A stretch of 64,000 nt of DNA from Paraphaeosphaeria minitans (taxonomy: Eukaryota > Ascomycota > Dothideomycetes > Pleosporales > Didymosphaeriaceae). Shown one piece after another: positions 1 to 13,445 of this stretch. The notes under the pieces are model-generated. The model was not told the origin of the DNA and ran no database searches. It saw nothing but the letters and a program-made list of their open reading frames with translations. Numbering within the stretch: position 1 is the first letter of the stretch; every line of letters starts with the position of its first letter. Location of the stretch: assembly GCA_015832175.1 (NCBI GenBank), contig WJXW01000018.1, positions 971,035 to 1,035,034 of the forward strand. The letters are read 5' to 3'. The translations under genes were made by a program, and so were the position numbers.

Positions 1-3000
1 AGAATTCTTTTAACCTTAAATTTGTTTTCTTCCTTAGTCTAGTGGTAGAAGGTGGTTTTAACTGGTGTATTAGGGTCTACTAGTTCTAGTAGTAATACGT
101 GGAATACTAGGTGTATCTTTGCATCTAGCGGTAGTTCCAACTTATAGTTCACTAGTAATATTTGCTTAGAAATGTAAAATAGTCTAACCTTAATATAATC
201 TAGTTTCTTATGTTTTTTCTTCTAAGTTTAAAGGTTCTTTATAAGCAGATATGCTTTATCCCCCTTCTTTAGCTAAGGTGCCATTTTTTGTTTTTAGTTT
301 TAGTATAAAATTAATTGCTGCTAAGCTTTCTTAAGATTCTCTTAGAGTTATTAGTGTATTTTCTTTATATTTTCTACTATATTAATAGCTTCTTTTGCTT
401 TAATTATTGTAGAAAATTGTTAATTAAAGAGATGTGGGTGTCTTCTGTGGTTTGCATAGAATAGTGTATGTCCTAATACTACTAATACTTTGTTATTATA
501 GGCCAACTGTGCCATAGGTAGTAATAAAACCCAGTTATTCTTCTAACTGTTGTAGTAGATACGTAGGTACGTTTCCATAGTTTGGTTTATACGTTCTATC
601 TATCCGTCCGTTTATGAATAGTAAGCCGTTAATAGCTTTTGTTTTATTCTAAGCAGTACTATGAGCGTTGTCTAATAATTTAACGTAAAGAGCTTGTCTC
701 TGTCGCTAATAATTATTTTTAGGATTCTGTGGTGTCTAATTAGTTAGTCTAGGATAAGAAAAGCAAGTTCCTTTACTATTATTCTTTTAAGACATAGAAT
801 AAGCTTAACATACTTAGTTAGTTAGTAGACTATTACCAGTATACTATTGTATTTAATTCCTGTTATTAGATCCTTAGAGTTTGGAATTCCTATAACAAAA
901 TCTATAGTAATGTCTTTCCATAGTACTATTAGTATTCTAATTGCTTACATCTCTCTATATTTGAGATATATACTGTGTTTGTTTCTCTAGCATTCTGCAC
1001 ATTTATAGATGTAAGTTATTATAGCTTCCTTAATTCCTTTAAAGGTGTAATTCCTTTAGATAAGTTCTATTGTCTTTGTGATGCCTAGGTGTCCGTACAT
1101 AGGGTTATCGTGGTATTGTCAGATAATCTTGGTCTATAGATGTTCCAGAACTTCTTAGTTAATTACTAAAAGTTGGTTTAGTTCTACTATTAGTTCTAGA
1201 GATCCATCTTTGGCTTTGCGAAGGATTACAGAGAAGGTTTTTGCCTTTTCTTCTACTAGATTACTTTGTTGGCTAAGAGCGTCTACTCTACTATTTTCTT
1301 TTCCAGCTACATAGATAATTTTAAACTTATACTGCCTAGTGGTCTATAACTATCTTTATTGTTATAGCGTAAGTTCTTTTGTTGTTGTGAACCTTAGAAA
1401 GTTCTTATAATCTATATAGATTTCTAGCGTTAAGTAACTAAGTGTATAAATCCTCTAGTGCTTTAAGGCTTTAACAATAGCGTAGAGTTCCTTGTCGTGT
1501 ACGTTGTATCGTGTTTTGGCGTTATTAAATTTGCATAAGTAATAGGCAATTAGGTGCTATTTGCTGTTACGTTTTTATTTAGCGTAGGCGCCTAGCGTAA
1601 GATCGCTAGCGTCTGTTTTAAAGCGTAGTGGTTTATTACTTCTAAAATAAATAAAGATAGGTTCTATAGTATATACTGTCTTAAGGAGTTGGAATAATAT
1701 TCTACACTTATCTATCTATTTAAAGGGTACGTCCTTCTTTATAAGATTTATTAAAGGTATCGTAACCTTTACGTAATCTTGGATAAATTGTTAGTTAAAT
1801 CCACAGAATTCTAAGAATTCTTAGATGTTCTTGGCTGTCTTTAGTATTAGCCAGTTCTTAATATATTTAACTTTACTTAGTGCTATCTTAATTCCTTCTA
1901 TAGTAATAATATGTCCTAGGAATTTAAGTTATTTAACATTAAACTTATATTTCTTAAGTTTAATGCAAAGGTATGCTTTGTCTAGTGCTTCTAGTATTAT
2001 CTATACATACTTAGTGTGGTCCGATTTGTTTTTAGAAAAGATAAGGATATCATCTATATACGCAATAACGAATATGTCTAGATATTTGCGGAGTACGTTA
2101 TTAACAAGTGCTATAAAAGCTACTAGTGCGTTTGTAAGTCTAAAAGGCATAACCTTATATTTAAATAGTCTGTAGCGTGATTAAAACGCTGTTTTCTATT
2201 CTTCACCTTTCTTAATTTGTATAAGGTGGTAACTGTCTCTTAGATTTATTATTATAAATATCTTAGCTTAAGATAGTCGATCTCGTAACTCTGTAATATT
2301 TAGTAGTAGATATTAGTTTTTTATTATTATGTTATTAAGTTATTAGTAGTTAACGCATAGTCTATCTAATCTATCCTTTTTCTTAACAAACATAAAAGGG
2401 CTTACTACTAGTAACTTTAATAGTTGTATATATCCTTTCTTAAGATTTGTCTTAATAAAATCACGTTCTTTAAGGAGTTCTTCTCCTATCTTACTATATA
2501 GTGGTCTAAAGGGTGGCGTTTTCCCTTCTTCTAGGTCTATCGTAAGATCCTAGGGTTAATGTTCTAGTAGGTTTACTTTTCCTTCTTTTTCTGTAAACAT
2601 ATATGTCTATTTCCTATACTCTCTTAGTAAGGTAAGGGGTGTGCTATTATCCTCCTTCTTACGCTTCTTAATTTGGTAGTTCCTACTAGCGTCTACTAAA
2701 GTGTGCTTCTGTTTTTTAACTGTCTATTATAGTATTATGTTATTAATAACTCCCTTATCTACTATTATTTTTAGTTAATATATAGGCTTTGCTTATAATG
2801 CATAATTATAGCGTTTAAATAATATTTTTTTTATACCCTAGTTAATCTGTAGGTTGTGTATTATTAACTAAAGTAATCCTAAGACTAACTTATGCTTAGA
2901 TCCTAGTAAGACATCTAAGGTAAGTTCCTCTCTATGTCCTTAGACTGTTATCGTGGTAGTGACCTCCTAGTATATTTAAGGTGTCTTAGGCATTAGGGAT

Positions 3001-5484
3001 CTATTCGCGACATAGATAATATAGGGTACTTCTTTCTTTAATATTATAAGTCCTACTTGTCTTACTATCTAATAAGATATAAAGTTCCTTCCTACTCCTA
3101 AGTCTATAAGAGCTTAAGCCTATATTCCTTTAAACTATACTAGTAGCTTAATTAATGCTGTACTTACTATAGCATTTAATTTAATAAAGGCGTTTTCTCG
3201 TCTAAGTTTAGGCCTAAAAAAGACATCTGTTTGTGTAGGTTATAGTTAAGTTCTAGTATCTAGTATACGTTTCTAAGCATCCGCTTCTATTATTATTCTT
3301 AAGTATGTGGCTTATATAGATTGTCTTCTTCTTCTTCCTATAAGGATGTTCTTCTGTTTTTCCTCCTACGGTCTTTACTATTCCTATATACTAGTTAAAT
3401 TAGTAGCTCTATTATTACTTCTTATATAGGGCAGTTTGTAAAGCTGTCTAAACGTTTAGCTATGTAGTGGTATTCGCAGTCTTAGTTTAGACACGTGTAC
3501 TAGTATAGTTGTATATAGTCTCTATTAATAAGTATATTACAGTATTTATTGCCCTTTAGCGTGAGATAAGGAAAGTATTTTACTTATTATTTATCCTAGA
3601 GGTGTTTGTTGTAAGCTGTAATAGGGTAGTCTATCCACATCTATCTATAGCGTAGTTTTCTTCTAGTTTATTTCTTATTCTCTTTTTTTTCTGCCTTATA
3701 TTATGCGTATGTTGGTTCTTCGCAATACGTCCACATATAGAATTAGTGTGTAGGATTTTAGTGGTCTAGGTAGTACTTTAGTACGTAGTCTAACTTCTTA
3801 TTTCTATAGAGTTGTATTCCTTTTGGTGCCTAGTAGGGTTCTATGTAGTCCTAAATATTTAATTTGTACTTAGGTAACATAGGGTTGTCTTCTTCCCGCC
3901 TACTTTGTGGGTAAGGAGTAGGAGATCTTAGTATCTCTTCTACGTCTTCTGCGTTGTAGTATATGTTAGAGTTGTCTTCTAGATCTTCGTATAATTATAA
4001 GTTAGGTAAATCTAATTACTTACTTTATTCTAGTGTAACACGTTAGTAACTAAATAGTGTTGTAATAACTTCCTATTCCTTATTAGGTTCTTAGTCCTTA
4101 ATAGTTAGTACATTTAACTTAGTTTAATAGACTTTGTTCTTTAATCTATAGTTCCTGGCTATATAGCCTAGTTTGCCACATGTAAAGCATTTACAGGTCT
4201 TAGTTATTAGTTATTAACTTCTATTAGAGACGCGTTTGTTAGGCTACTTAGGGCCTATCCTTCCTCCTTTTCTTTTACCTATGTAGTTAAACTAGACATC
4301 TTCTATTAGTTTGTATCTCTAGTAGTTCCTTAGCTATTGCTTTTAGACAATTCTAATAGGGTTCTTATAAACCACTTTTGCTAGTTATCTAAAGCTTATT
4401 GCCCTAGGGTTTTAGTAGAGCTTCTGTTACAATAAAAACCACTCTTTGTTAATTCTAATAGTTTCTTTGTATAGTTCTTTAAGGTTAGTGATTTATGCAC
4501 CACTACGTAAGAGTTCCTTACATAGTTTCTATTTAAGTCCTTATTTATACATGTCCTAAAGAGATTTATTGTCCTAGTTAAGTTGCACAGCGTATCTATA
4601 AAACTTAGCTATATACTTAGCTACTAATCGTTTCTAAATTATAGTCTAAATCTTTGCTTTTGCAATAGAGTCCTTATTAGTAATCCTAAAGAGTTATTTA
4701 AGGCATTTCTTAAAGTTATTATAATCCTTAATAATATTAACTATATTAGCATAGTTGTCTGCGTAGTTATTGTTGTTATTATTATAGTCCATTCCTAGGT
4801 ACTTTTTAAGGTAGAGATGGATCTATAATCCTGTATCTCCTCGCATGTATGTCACTACGAAGATAACCTTCTTTTTATCTTTAAGGGGTTTGTCTAAGTT
4901 AAAAAAGTAGAGGTCTAACTAAAGAATCTAGACATTAGTTTAAGATTGTTCGCTAAAGTAGAGATTAGGTTTATACGCCTTACTGCTATCTTTTATAAAA
5001 GTAATCTTAGCGGCACCTAAAGCTGTAGAAGAGGTAGGAGTTTGTAAAGTACTTATATTAAGAGTGTTTAAGATATTAAATCTAAGAGGGTAGCTAGTCC
5101 TAAAGGGTTAAGGTTAGTTCTTAGGTAGGAGTACTTACAGGAGGTAGAAGGTCTTATTAATACAATAGTATCTTATAAAGTGTAACAAGTTAACAATTTG
5201 GTCTACTAGAATCCAAACGATAGATTAATAAACAGATTAAACATAAGTATAGAGAGCCCATCCTTACGTTCCTATATACTAAGGCTGCTCCGCTGCTTAG
5301 TGCCACTAAGCAACTAAGCACTTCACGTAACTAGCTCTACTACTTAGTGCCACTAAGCAACTAAGCACATTACGTAACCTAATCTAAGTTACTTAGCGTC
5401 TCTTTGTTACGTTTGTAACCCTATTGTCGCTTTATCACACCTTTATAAGCGCCCGAGTCCCACGTTGTTATCTGGTACGTAACA
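1..5484 (-). mobile_element. Chromovirus copy A (Ty3/gypsy, RIP-degraded), left end outside window
   Basis: This is an LTR retrotransposon read on the minus strand. Its 5' LTR lies on the right (5074-5484) and the polyprotein runs leftward to position 1, where the window cuts it inside the C-terminal chromodomain. On the minus strand I see a gag zinc knuckle near 4150-4200 (CFTCGKLGYI, with the usual His changed to Tyr) and an intact reverse transcriptase motif YIDDIL near 2043-2065. The order gag, protease, RT, RNase H, integrase, chromodomain is that of a chromovirus. It is an inverted copy of element B, which continues directly at 5485 in mid-gag, so A sits inside B. Stops occur throughout and no long frame survives. 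The open frame on the opposite strand at 1825-2175 is a by-product. Confidence 0.9.
5074..5484 (-). repeat. 5' LTR of chromovirus A (411 bp)
   Basis: On the minus strand it begins TGTTACGTACC and ends in ...GATTTAATA, which is TAACA with one C-to-T change. It has the same 411-bp length as the LTRs at 10689-11099 and 54935-55345. The U3 half contains two tandem 47-bp units (near 5296 and 5343), each able to fold as CTTAGTG-CCACTAAG. This copy keeps more C and G than the others at its right end and gives the best view of the original LTR terminus. Confidence 0.92.
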
Positions 5485-8400
5485 CTCTTACGTAGTAGTG
5501 CACAAATTGCTAACCTTAAAGAACTGTATAAAGAAACTATTAGAATTAATAAAGAGTGGTTTTTATTGCAATAAGAGCTCTACTAAAACCCTAGGGCGAT
5601 AAGCTTTAGATAACTAGCAAAAGTAGTTTATAAGAACCCTATTAGAATTGTCTAAAAGCAATAGCTAAGGAACTACTAGAGATACGAACTAATAGAAGAT
5701 ATCTAGTTTAACTACATAGGCAAAGGAAAAGGAGAAAAGATAGGCCCTAAGCAGCCTAATAAACGCGTCTCTAATAGAAGTTAATAACTAATAACTAAGA
5801 CCTATAAATGCTTTGTATGTAGTAAACTAGGCTATATAGCTAGAAACTATAGATTAAAGAACAAAGTCTATTAAACTAAGTTAAATATACTAACTATTAA
5901 GGACTAAGAACCTAATAAGGAATAGGAAGTTATTATAACGCTATTTAGTCACTAACGCGTTACACTAGAATAAAGTAAGTAATTAGATTTACCTAACTTA
6001 CGATTATACAAAGATCTAGAAGACAACTCTAATATATACTATAACGTAGAAGACGTAGAAGAGATACTAAGATCTCCTACTCCTTACCTATAAAGTAGGT
6101 AGGAAGAAGACAACCCTATATCACCTAACTATAAACTAAATGTTTAGGACTATATAGAACCCCACTAGGCACTAAAAGGGATGCAACCCTATAAAAATAA
6201 GGAATTAGACTACGTACTAAAGTACTATCTAGACCACTAAAATCCTATATACTAATTCTATATGTAGACACATTGCGAAGAACCAACATGCGTATAACAT
6301 AAGATAGAAAAAGAGGAGAATAAGAAATAACCTAGAAAGAAACTATACTACAGATAGATATAGACAGACTGCCCTATCGCAGCTTATAACAAACACCTCT
6401 AGAATAAATAATAAGTAAAATACTTTCCTCACTTTACGCTAAAGGGTAACAAATGCTGTAATATACTTATTAATAGAGACTATATATAACTATACTAGTA
6501 CACGTGTCTAAACTAAGACTGTAAATACTACTATATAGCCAAACATTTAGATAGCTTTATAAACTACCCTACGTAAGAAGTAATAATAGAGCTACTAATT
6601 TAACTAGTACACAGGAATAGTAAAGACTGTAGAAGGAAAAACAGAGGAACATCCTTATAGGAAGAAAAAAAAAACGATCTACACAAGCTACGTACTTAAG
6701 AATAATAATAGAAGCAGATACTTAGAAACGCATACTAGATACTAGAACTTAACTATAACCTACACAAACAGATGTCTTTTTTAGGCCTAAATTTAGACAA
6801 GAAGACACCTTTATTAAATTAAATACTATAGTAAGCATAGTATTAATTAAGCTACTAGTATAGCTTAAAGGAATATAGGCTTAAGCTCTTATAGACTTAG
6901 AAGCAGGAAGGAACTTTATATCTTATTAAATAGTAAGACAAGTAGGACTTGTAATATTAGAGAAAAAAGTACCCTATATTATTTATGTCGCAAATAGATC
7001 CCTAATGCCCAAGACACCTTAGATATACTAGGAGGTCACTACCATAATAATAGTCTAAGGACATAGAGAGAAACTTACCTTAGATGTCTTACTAGGATCT
7101 AAGCATAAGTTAGTCTTAGAATTACCTTAGTTAATAATACACAACCTACAGATTAACTAGGGTACAAAGAAAATATTATTTAAACGCTGTAATTGTGCAT
7201 TATAAGCAAAGCCTATATATTAACTAAAAATAATAGTAGATAAGGGAGTTATTAACAATATAATACTACAATAGATAGTTAAAAAATAGAAGCATACCTT
7301 AGCAGACACTAGCAGGAACTACTAGGTTAAGAAGCGCAAGAAGGAGAATAACAGCACACCCCTTACCTTACTAAGAGAGTACAGGAAATAGACATATATA
7401 TTTATAGAAAAAGAAAGAAAAGCAAACCTACTAGAACATTAACCCTAAGATCTTACAATAGACCTAGAAGAAGGGAAGACACTACCCTTTAGACTACTAT
7501 ATAGTAAGATAGGAGAAGAACTCCTTAAAGAACGTAATTTTATTAAGACAAACCTTAAAAAAGGATATATATAACTATTAAAGTTACTAGCAGTAAGCCT
7601 TTTTATATTTATTAAGAAAAAGGATAGATTAGACAGACTATACGTTAACTACTAATAACTTAATAATATAATAATAAAGAACTAATATCTACTACTAAAT
7701 ATTATAGAGTTACAAGATTAACTATCTTAAGCTAAGATATTTATAATAATAGATCTAAGAGACAGTTACCACCTTATACAAATTAAGAAAGGTAAAGAAT
7801 AGAAAATAGTGTTTTAATTACGCTATAGACTATTTAAATATAAGGTTATACCTTTTAGACTTACAAACGCACTAGCAGCTTTTATAGCACTTATTAACAA
7901 CGTACTCTGCGAACATGTAGACATATTTATTATTACGTATATAGACGATATCCTCGTCTTTTCTAAAAACAAATTAGACTACACAAAGTATGTATAAATA
8001 GTACTAGAAGCACTAGACAAAGTATGCCTTTGTATTAAACTTAAAAAATGCAAGTTTTTAACGTTAAACAACTTAAATTCCTAGGATATATTATTACTAT
8101 AGAAGGAATCGAGATAGCACTAAGTAAAGTTAAATGTATTAAGAACTAGCTAATACTAAAGATAGCTAAGAACATCTAAAAATTCTTAGGATTCTATAGG
8201 TTTAACTAACAATTTATCTAAGGTTACGCAAAGGTTATAATACCCTTAATAAATCTTATAAAGAAGGACGTACCCTTTAAATAGATAGATAAGTGTAGAA
8301 TGTTATTCTAACTCCTTAAGATAGTATGTATTATAGAACCTATCCTTATTTATTTTAGAAGTAATAAACTACTACGCTTTAAAATAGACGCTAGCAATCT

Positions 8401-11099
8401 TGCGCTAGGCGCCTACACTAAATAAGAATGTAACAGCAAATAGCACCTAATTGCCTATTACTTATACAAATTTAATAACGCTAAAACACAATACAACGTA
8501 CATAATAAAGAACTCTACGCTATTATTAAAGCTTTAAAGCATTAGAGGATTTACGCGCTTAGTTACTTAACGCTAGAAATCTACACAAATTATAAGAACC
8601 TTCTAAGGTTCACGATAACAAAAGAACTTACGCTATAATAACAAAGATAGTTGTAAACTATAAGGCAGTATAAGTTTAAAATTATCTATATAGCTAGAAA
8701 AGAAAATGGCAGAGTAGATACTCTTAGCTAACAAAGTAATCTAGTAGAAGAAAAAGTAAAAACTTTCTCTATAATCCTTCGCAAAGCCAAAGATAGATCT
8801 CTAGAGCTAATAGTAGAACTAAATTAACTTTTAGTAATTAACTAAGAAGTTCTGGAACATCTACAGACTAAGATTATTTAACAATACCACAATAACCCTA
8901 TGTACGGACACTTAGGCATCACAAAAACAATAGAACTTATCTAAAGGAATTATACCTTTAAAGGAATTAAGGAAGCTATAATAACTTATATCTATAAATG
9001 TATAAAATACTAAAGAAATAAATATAGCACATATCTTAAATATAGAGAGATATAAGTAATTAGAATACTAACAGCACTATAAGAAGACATTGCTATAGAT
9101 TTTGTCACAGGAATTCTAAACTCTAAGGATTTAACAATAGGAATTAAATACAATAGTATACTAGTAGTAGTCTACTAACTAACTAAGTATATTAAGCTTA
9201 TTCTATGTCTTAAAAGAATAACGGCAAAGAAACTTACTTTTCTTATTCTAGACTAACTAATTAGACATTACAGAATCCCAAAAATAATTATTAGCAACAG
9301 AGATAAGCTCTTTACGTTAAATTATTAGATAACACTTATAGCCCTGCTTAGAACGAAACGAAAGCTATTAATAGCTTACTATCTATAAATAGATAGATAG
9401 ACAGAACGTATAAACTAAACTATAGAAACGTACCTACGCATCTACTATAACAGTTAGAAGAATAACTAGGTTTTATTACTACCTATAGCACAGTTAGCCT
9501 ATAATAACAAAGTATTAGTAGTATTAGGACATACACTGTTCTATATAAACTATAGAAGACACCTACATCTCTTTAATTAACAATTTCCTACGACAATTAA
9601 AGCAAAAGAAGCTATAGATATAGTAGAAAATATAAAGAAAATACACTAACAACTCTAAAAGAATCTTAAGAAAGCTTAGCAGCAATTAATTTTATACTAA
9701 AACTAAAAACGAAAAATAGCACCTTAGCTAAAGAAAGGGGATAAAGCATATCTACTTATAAAGAACCTTTAAACTTAGAAGAAGAAACACAAGAAACTAG
9801 ATTATATTAAGGTTAGACTATTTTACATTTCTAAGCAAATATTACTAGTGAACTATAAGTTAGAAATACCGCCAGATGTAAAGATACACCTAGTATTTTA
9901 CGTATTACTACTAGAACTAGTAGACCCTAATACACTAGTTAAAACCACCTTCTACTACTAGACTAAGGAAGAAAACAAATTTAAAGTTAAAAGAATTCTA
10001 GAATACAATTAGTATAATAACACGTACCTTATTAAGTAGATAGGTTACCTACACAGTAAAAACACTTAGGAACTAAAGAACTACCTAAGAAACTGTTAAC
10101 AAAAGATTAAAGAATTCTATTAACAGACCTACCTAAGATAGTAACGCTAAGGAATTATCCTAGAACTCTAGAGGCAGGTTGTCTATTGTAGACTATGTAG
10201 ACGTGCTAAGTTTAGCCAGACTAGTAGGCTAAGTAGGATAGGCTAGGTTCTCCTCTAACTCTAACTCTATTAGCGTAGCACTCTCTACCGCGATAACCTT
10301 ACTAGCACGCTTTTTGTTCTACACTAATTATTTTAATAACTAATCTTTTTTTATACGCGCTACACGTAGGGCTTTAAACGCTACGTCTTATTCTTTTTAC
10401 GCCTCTAATATTTACGCCTCTAATTTCTTCTTTTTAGTAATTAACTGTAAGAACTTATTTCTAGTAATAGCTATATTACACTTTAAGCCTTATTTCTAAC
10501 ACTTACTACACTTCCCTAAGCTAATATAGACTTTATAAATACAGGAATATAACTTATAGAAGGAGCACTTTAATACTATAACTACTTTATAGTTTTTAAT
10601 AGTAGAGATAAGGCTGTGACAACACTTTATAGAATTATAGTTAGTAGGCATAATTCTTTAGGACAAAGAATAGAAAGGGAGGGGATAATATTACGTACTA
10701 GATAATAACATAGGACTTAGGCGCTTATAAAGGTGTAATAAAGTAATAATAGGGTTATAAATGTAATAAAGAGACGCTAAGTAACTTAGATTAGGTTACG
10801 TAATGTGCTTAGTTGCTTAGCAGCACTAAGTAGTAGAGCTAGTTACGTAAAGTGCTTAGTTACTTAGTGGCACTAAGCAGCGGAGCAGCCTTAGTATATA
10901 GAAACGCAAAAATAGGCTCTCTATACTTATATTTAATCTGTTTATTAATCTATTGTTTAGATTCTAGCAGACCAAATTATTAACTTATTACACTTTGTAA
11001 GATACTATCGTATTAATAAGACCTTTCACCTTCTGTAAGTACTCCTGCCTAAGAACTAACCTTAACCCTTTAGGACTAGCTACCCTCTTGGATTTAACA
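5485..11099 (+). mobile_element. Chromovirus copy B (Ty3/gypsy, RIP-degraded), 5' part displaced by A
   Basis: This is the plus-strand partner of copy A. The sequence enters in mid-gag at 5485, directly after A's LTR. Compared with complete copy C (near 34570), the LTR and gag start are missing here and presumably lie beyond A. Visible landmarks are a zinc knuckle at about 5808-5860 (CFVCSKLGYIARNY, where the CCHC His and last Cys have become Tyr) and a protease motif ALIDLEAG near 6885. RT YIDDILV lies near 7936-7960. An integrase zinc region (H-H-C-C, degraded) spans about 8900-9015. A chromodomain at about 9994-10100 includes GYLHSKNT. The element ends in a 411-bp 3' LTR after the purine tract GGGAGGGGATAA. 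No long frame survives. Confidence 0.92.
10689..11099 (+). repeat. 3' LTR of chromovirus B (411 bp)
   Basis: It starts TATTACGTAC (RIP form of TGTTACGTAC), follows the polypurine tract GGGAGGGGATAA and ends GGATTTAACA. From about 10891 onward it is homologous to the LTRs of element C. The U3 part (10689-10890) is not. Confidence 0.92.
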
Positions 11100-12889
11100 C
11101 TAAATAGTAAGATTTAAATAGCTATTATTCTTATAGACGCTAGTAGTGCGAAGAATAGCACCTAGGATAACACCCTATATACCTAGGCTATAGATAAAGT
11201 AAGCTAGTTTATATAGAAAATTGTAGTTTACATGCTAATTAGTCTTTACTATAAAGAGGAGGTATAGGTTAGAGGATAAAGGGTAACCTTCTAGACCTTC
11301 TAGTACCTTCTCTCCCCTAGTACTAGTTATCTAGAATAGTAGAGACTAGAGTAATAGAGGGTAGATCGAACGTAGTTAAATAGAGTAATAAAACCTTAGG
11401 TATAGGCTTAAAATTGCTATCTAGGATGGAGAGTACACGTAGAAGATAACTCTCCTTATATACATATAGTAGAGATTCTAGAGTATTCTACTTAGTAATT
11501 CTCTACTATCTATAACGTTACCTATGACGTCACCTATGACGTCACCTTATGACGTCACCTATAACGTTACCTAGTATCCATAGGGCTATGACGTCATTAT
11601 GACGTTATTATAGAAAGTTCTAGAATATAGAAAAGGTAACTCTAGGAACCTTTAAAGGTTACCTATTCCTTACAATACGCACTTAATAAGTAGTAGATGT
11701 TATAATTATTAATAGTCTAGTAGGTTTTCGGTAAGAAAATATTTATAGGTCTTATATAGCTATCTTAGGTAATTATATTATATAACCTCTTAGCGACAAT
11801 TACGTAACCTACTTATAATAAGATATTATAATCCCTCTCTACTCTTATTATAACACTAAACACTATATAATAACGTAAACTAAGTAAATAGCTAAGCGCA
11901 GTACTAGTAGTAAGTATAAACTAAAACCTCTCTTTACTAAAGCTATATATAAAACAGCTACACTAAAACTAGTAATAAAGACATACTAATATAAGCTAGG
12001 TATTAGGTTAATATAGCTTCTTATTACAGCTATAAGCTAATATCACGTAGTAGTTACTCTATAAGAGATTAGTTAATATTAAAAGAGTATAAAACTCTTT
12101 ATTAAAAAGCTACTTTTCTCCTACTTTATACATAAGATTGCGAAAAAAGTATTAGTTATTATAAATTTCTACTTTTAGAGCTTTGCTATATATGCATTGA
12201 AAAAAGCCTATAAAGTATTTCTAGTTAGATTAATAAAGGGTAGGTGCGATTATTATTTATTAATGTTACTATATACACTAATAAGAATTTATATAGATAT
12301 AAATCTTAACATAATTTTTGTAAAACGCATTATAATTTAAGTTAAACACTCCTAGCTAGCTTACTAATACTATAATAAGTCTAGTCCTTACGTATTTTTA
12401 TAAAAGATATAGTTTATAATAGAGTTTACATCTTTAAGAGTATAGTGCATAGGATTTAATTTTAAGTATAGGTTATAGCTTAGTTACTAGCCTAGATAGA
12501 TACGCTATAATAATAAACTATAATAATTATTATTATATTAACCACTGCGCGTTCTAGTATAGGGCCTATATCTCTATTACTATACTATCCTAAAAAGAAG
12601 CTATATTTACGTGTATAGGCCCTATAACGTCTCCTATTATATCTGCCTCTTAATAGAGCTGCTCTAGTTCCCTATACTTATATACTAGTAAGCTTTTAAT
12701 GTTCACTTCTACACTACTTACTCTATTAATTAGCTTATATATTGCTATAAGAGTATATATAGGCCTAATCTAGGTTTTTAGATTAAGTTTATATAGCTAA
12801 TTAAATATATGCTACCTCTACTTAAGAACTCTAAAGCACCGCTCTATAATATTCCTTAGTAATAAGTGTTAGTAATTATATAACTTTAG
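11100..12889. other. AT-rich RIP-degraded DNA, no gene recognised
   Basis: No open frame of note and no recognisable protein motif in either strand. Composition and stop density match the surrounding transposon relics, so this is probably an older degraded repeat. The only structured piece I could make out is the 12-bp repeat array at 11511-11571. Confidence 0.6.
11511..11571. repeat. Five 12-bp tandem units with TGACGTCA / TAACGTTA cores
   Basis: The order is TATAACGTTACC, TATGACGTCACC twice, one extra T, TATGACGTCACC, TATAACGTTACC. A further TGACGTCA lies near 11588. TGACGTCA is the palindromic CRE/ATF-type octamer. TAACGTTA is exactly what it becomes when TpG and CpA are both changed to TpA. 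Function is not shown: it may be part of a dead element. Confidence 0.75.
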
Positions 12890-13127
12890 TGTCTGTACAG
12901 TTTATCGTACAAACAGCACTGAGTGAAATGGGGGCCTGCCTACCTGTGGGGACCCGCATAAGGACCCACTAATTAGGTTAGCGCTAAGAGGCAGAGACTT
13001 TATAAAGCCCTTAGTGCCCCTTTGTACGATAGACTAGACGTAATTAATTAAACCTACTTCTTACCCTTTGCACAATAGTATACTATTAACCCTTAAATGC
13101 TTAATTGCAGATTAAGCCAAACCTACA
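12890..13127 (-). repeat. Solo LTR of the element-E family (238 bp) with TTTAG duplication
   Basis: It reads TGTCTGTACAG...CCTACA and is the reverse complement of the LTRs at 20352-20663 and 23080-23391, apart from lacking one copy of a 74-bp internal tandem duplication found there. TTTAG occurs immediately on both sides (12885-12889 and 13128-13132). No internal region is present, so it is a solo LTR left by recombination between two LTRs. It is less decayed than its surroundings. Confidence 0.9.
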
Positions 13128-13229
13128 TTTAGTTATATTAATAGTCTTCTATCTATAGCCTATACTATCTCCTAAAGATAATACCAGACACCATAATATA
13201 AAGTAAGTGTTATCTTAGTATTTAGATAT

Positions 13230-13445
13230 TGTGAGATCTGGTTATAGGCAATAGTACTTGCTTCACACTAGAAAGGACAGTGAAAGGATAACTCTAGTAA
13301 TATTAATAGAATAATACTTGTCTTGTGTTAAGTTAACGTGTAGTGTAGGTTTTACGTAGCTAGCTTACTTAGCGTATAGACCCTCTATAAGGCCTTAGCG
13401 CTAGATACTATAACACTATAATAATATTATAATCTACCTGTTACA
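13230..13445 (-). repeat. 3' LTR of F (216 bp, left)
   Basis: It reads TGTGAGATCTGG...CTGTTACA and pairs with 43942-44157, of the same length. It is preceded by GATAT, which recurs right after the other LTR. Confidence 0.93.

Noticed and set aside
1825..2175. 116-residue plus-strand open frame
   Set aside because: It lies antisense to the RT of chromovirus A (minus strand, YIDD near 2050); AT-rich hydrophobic text with no homologue features.
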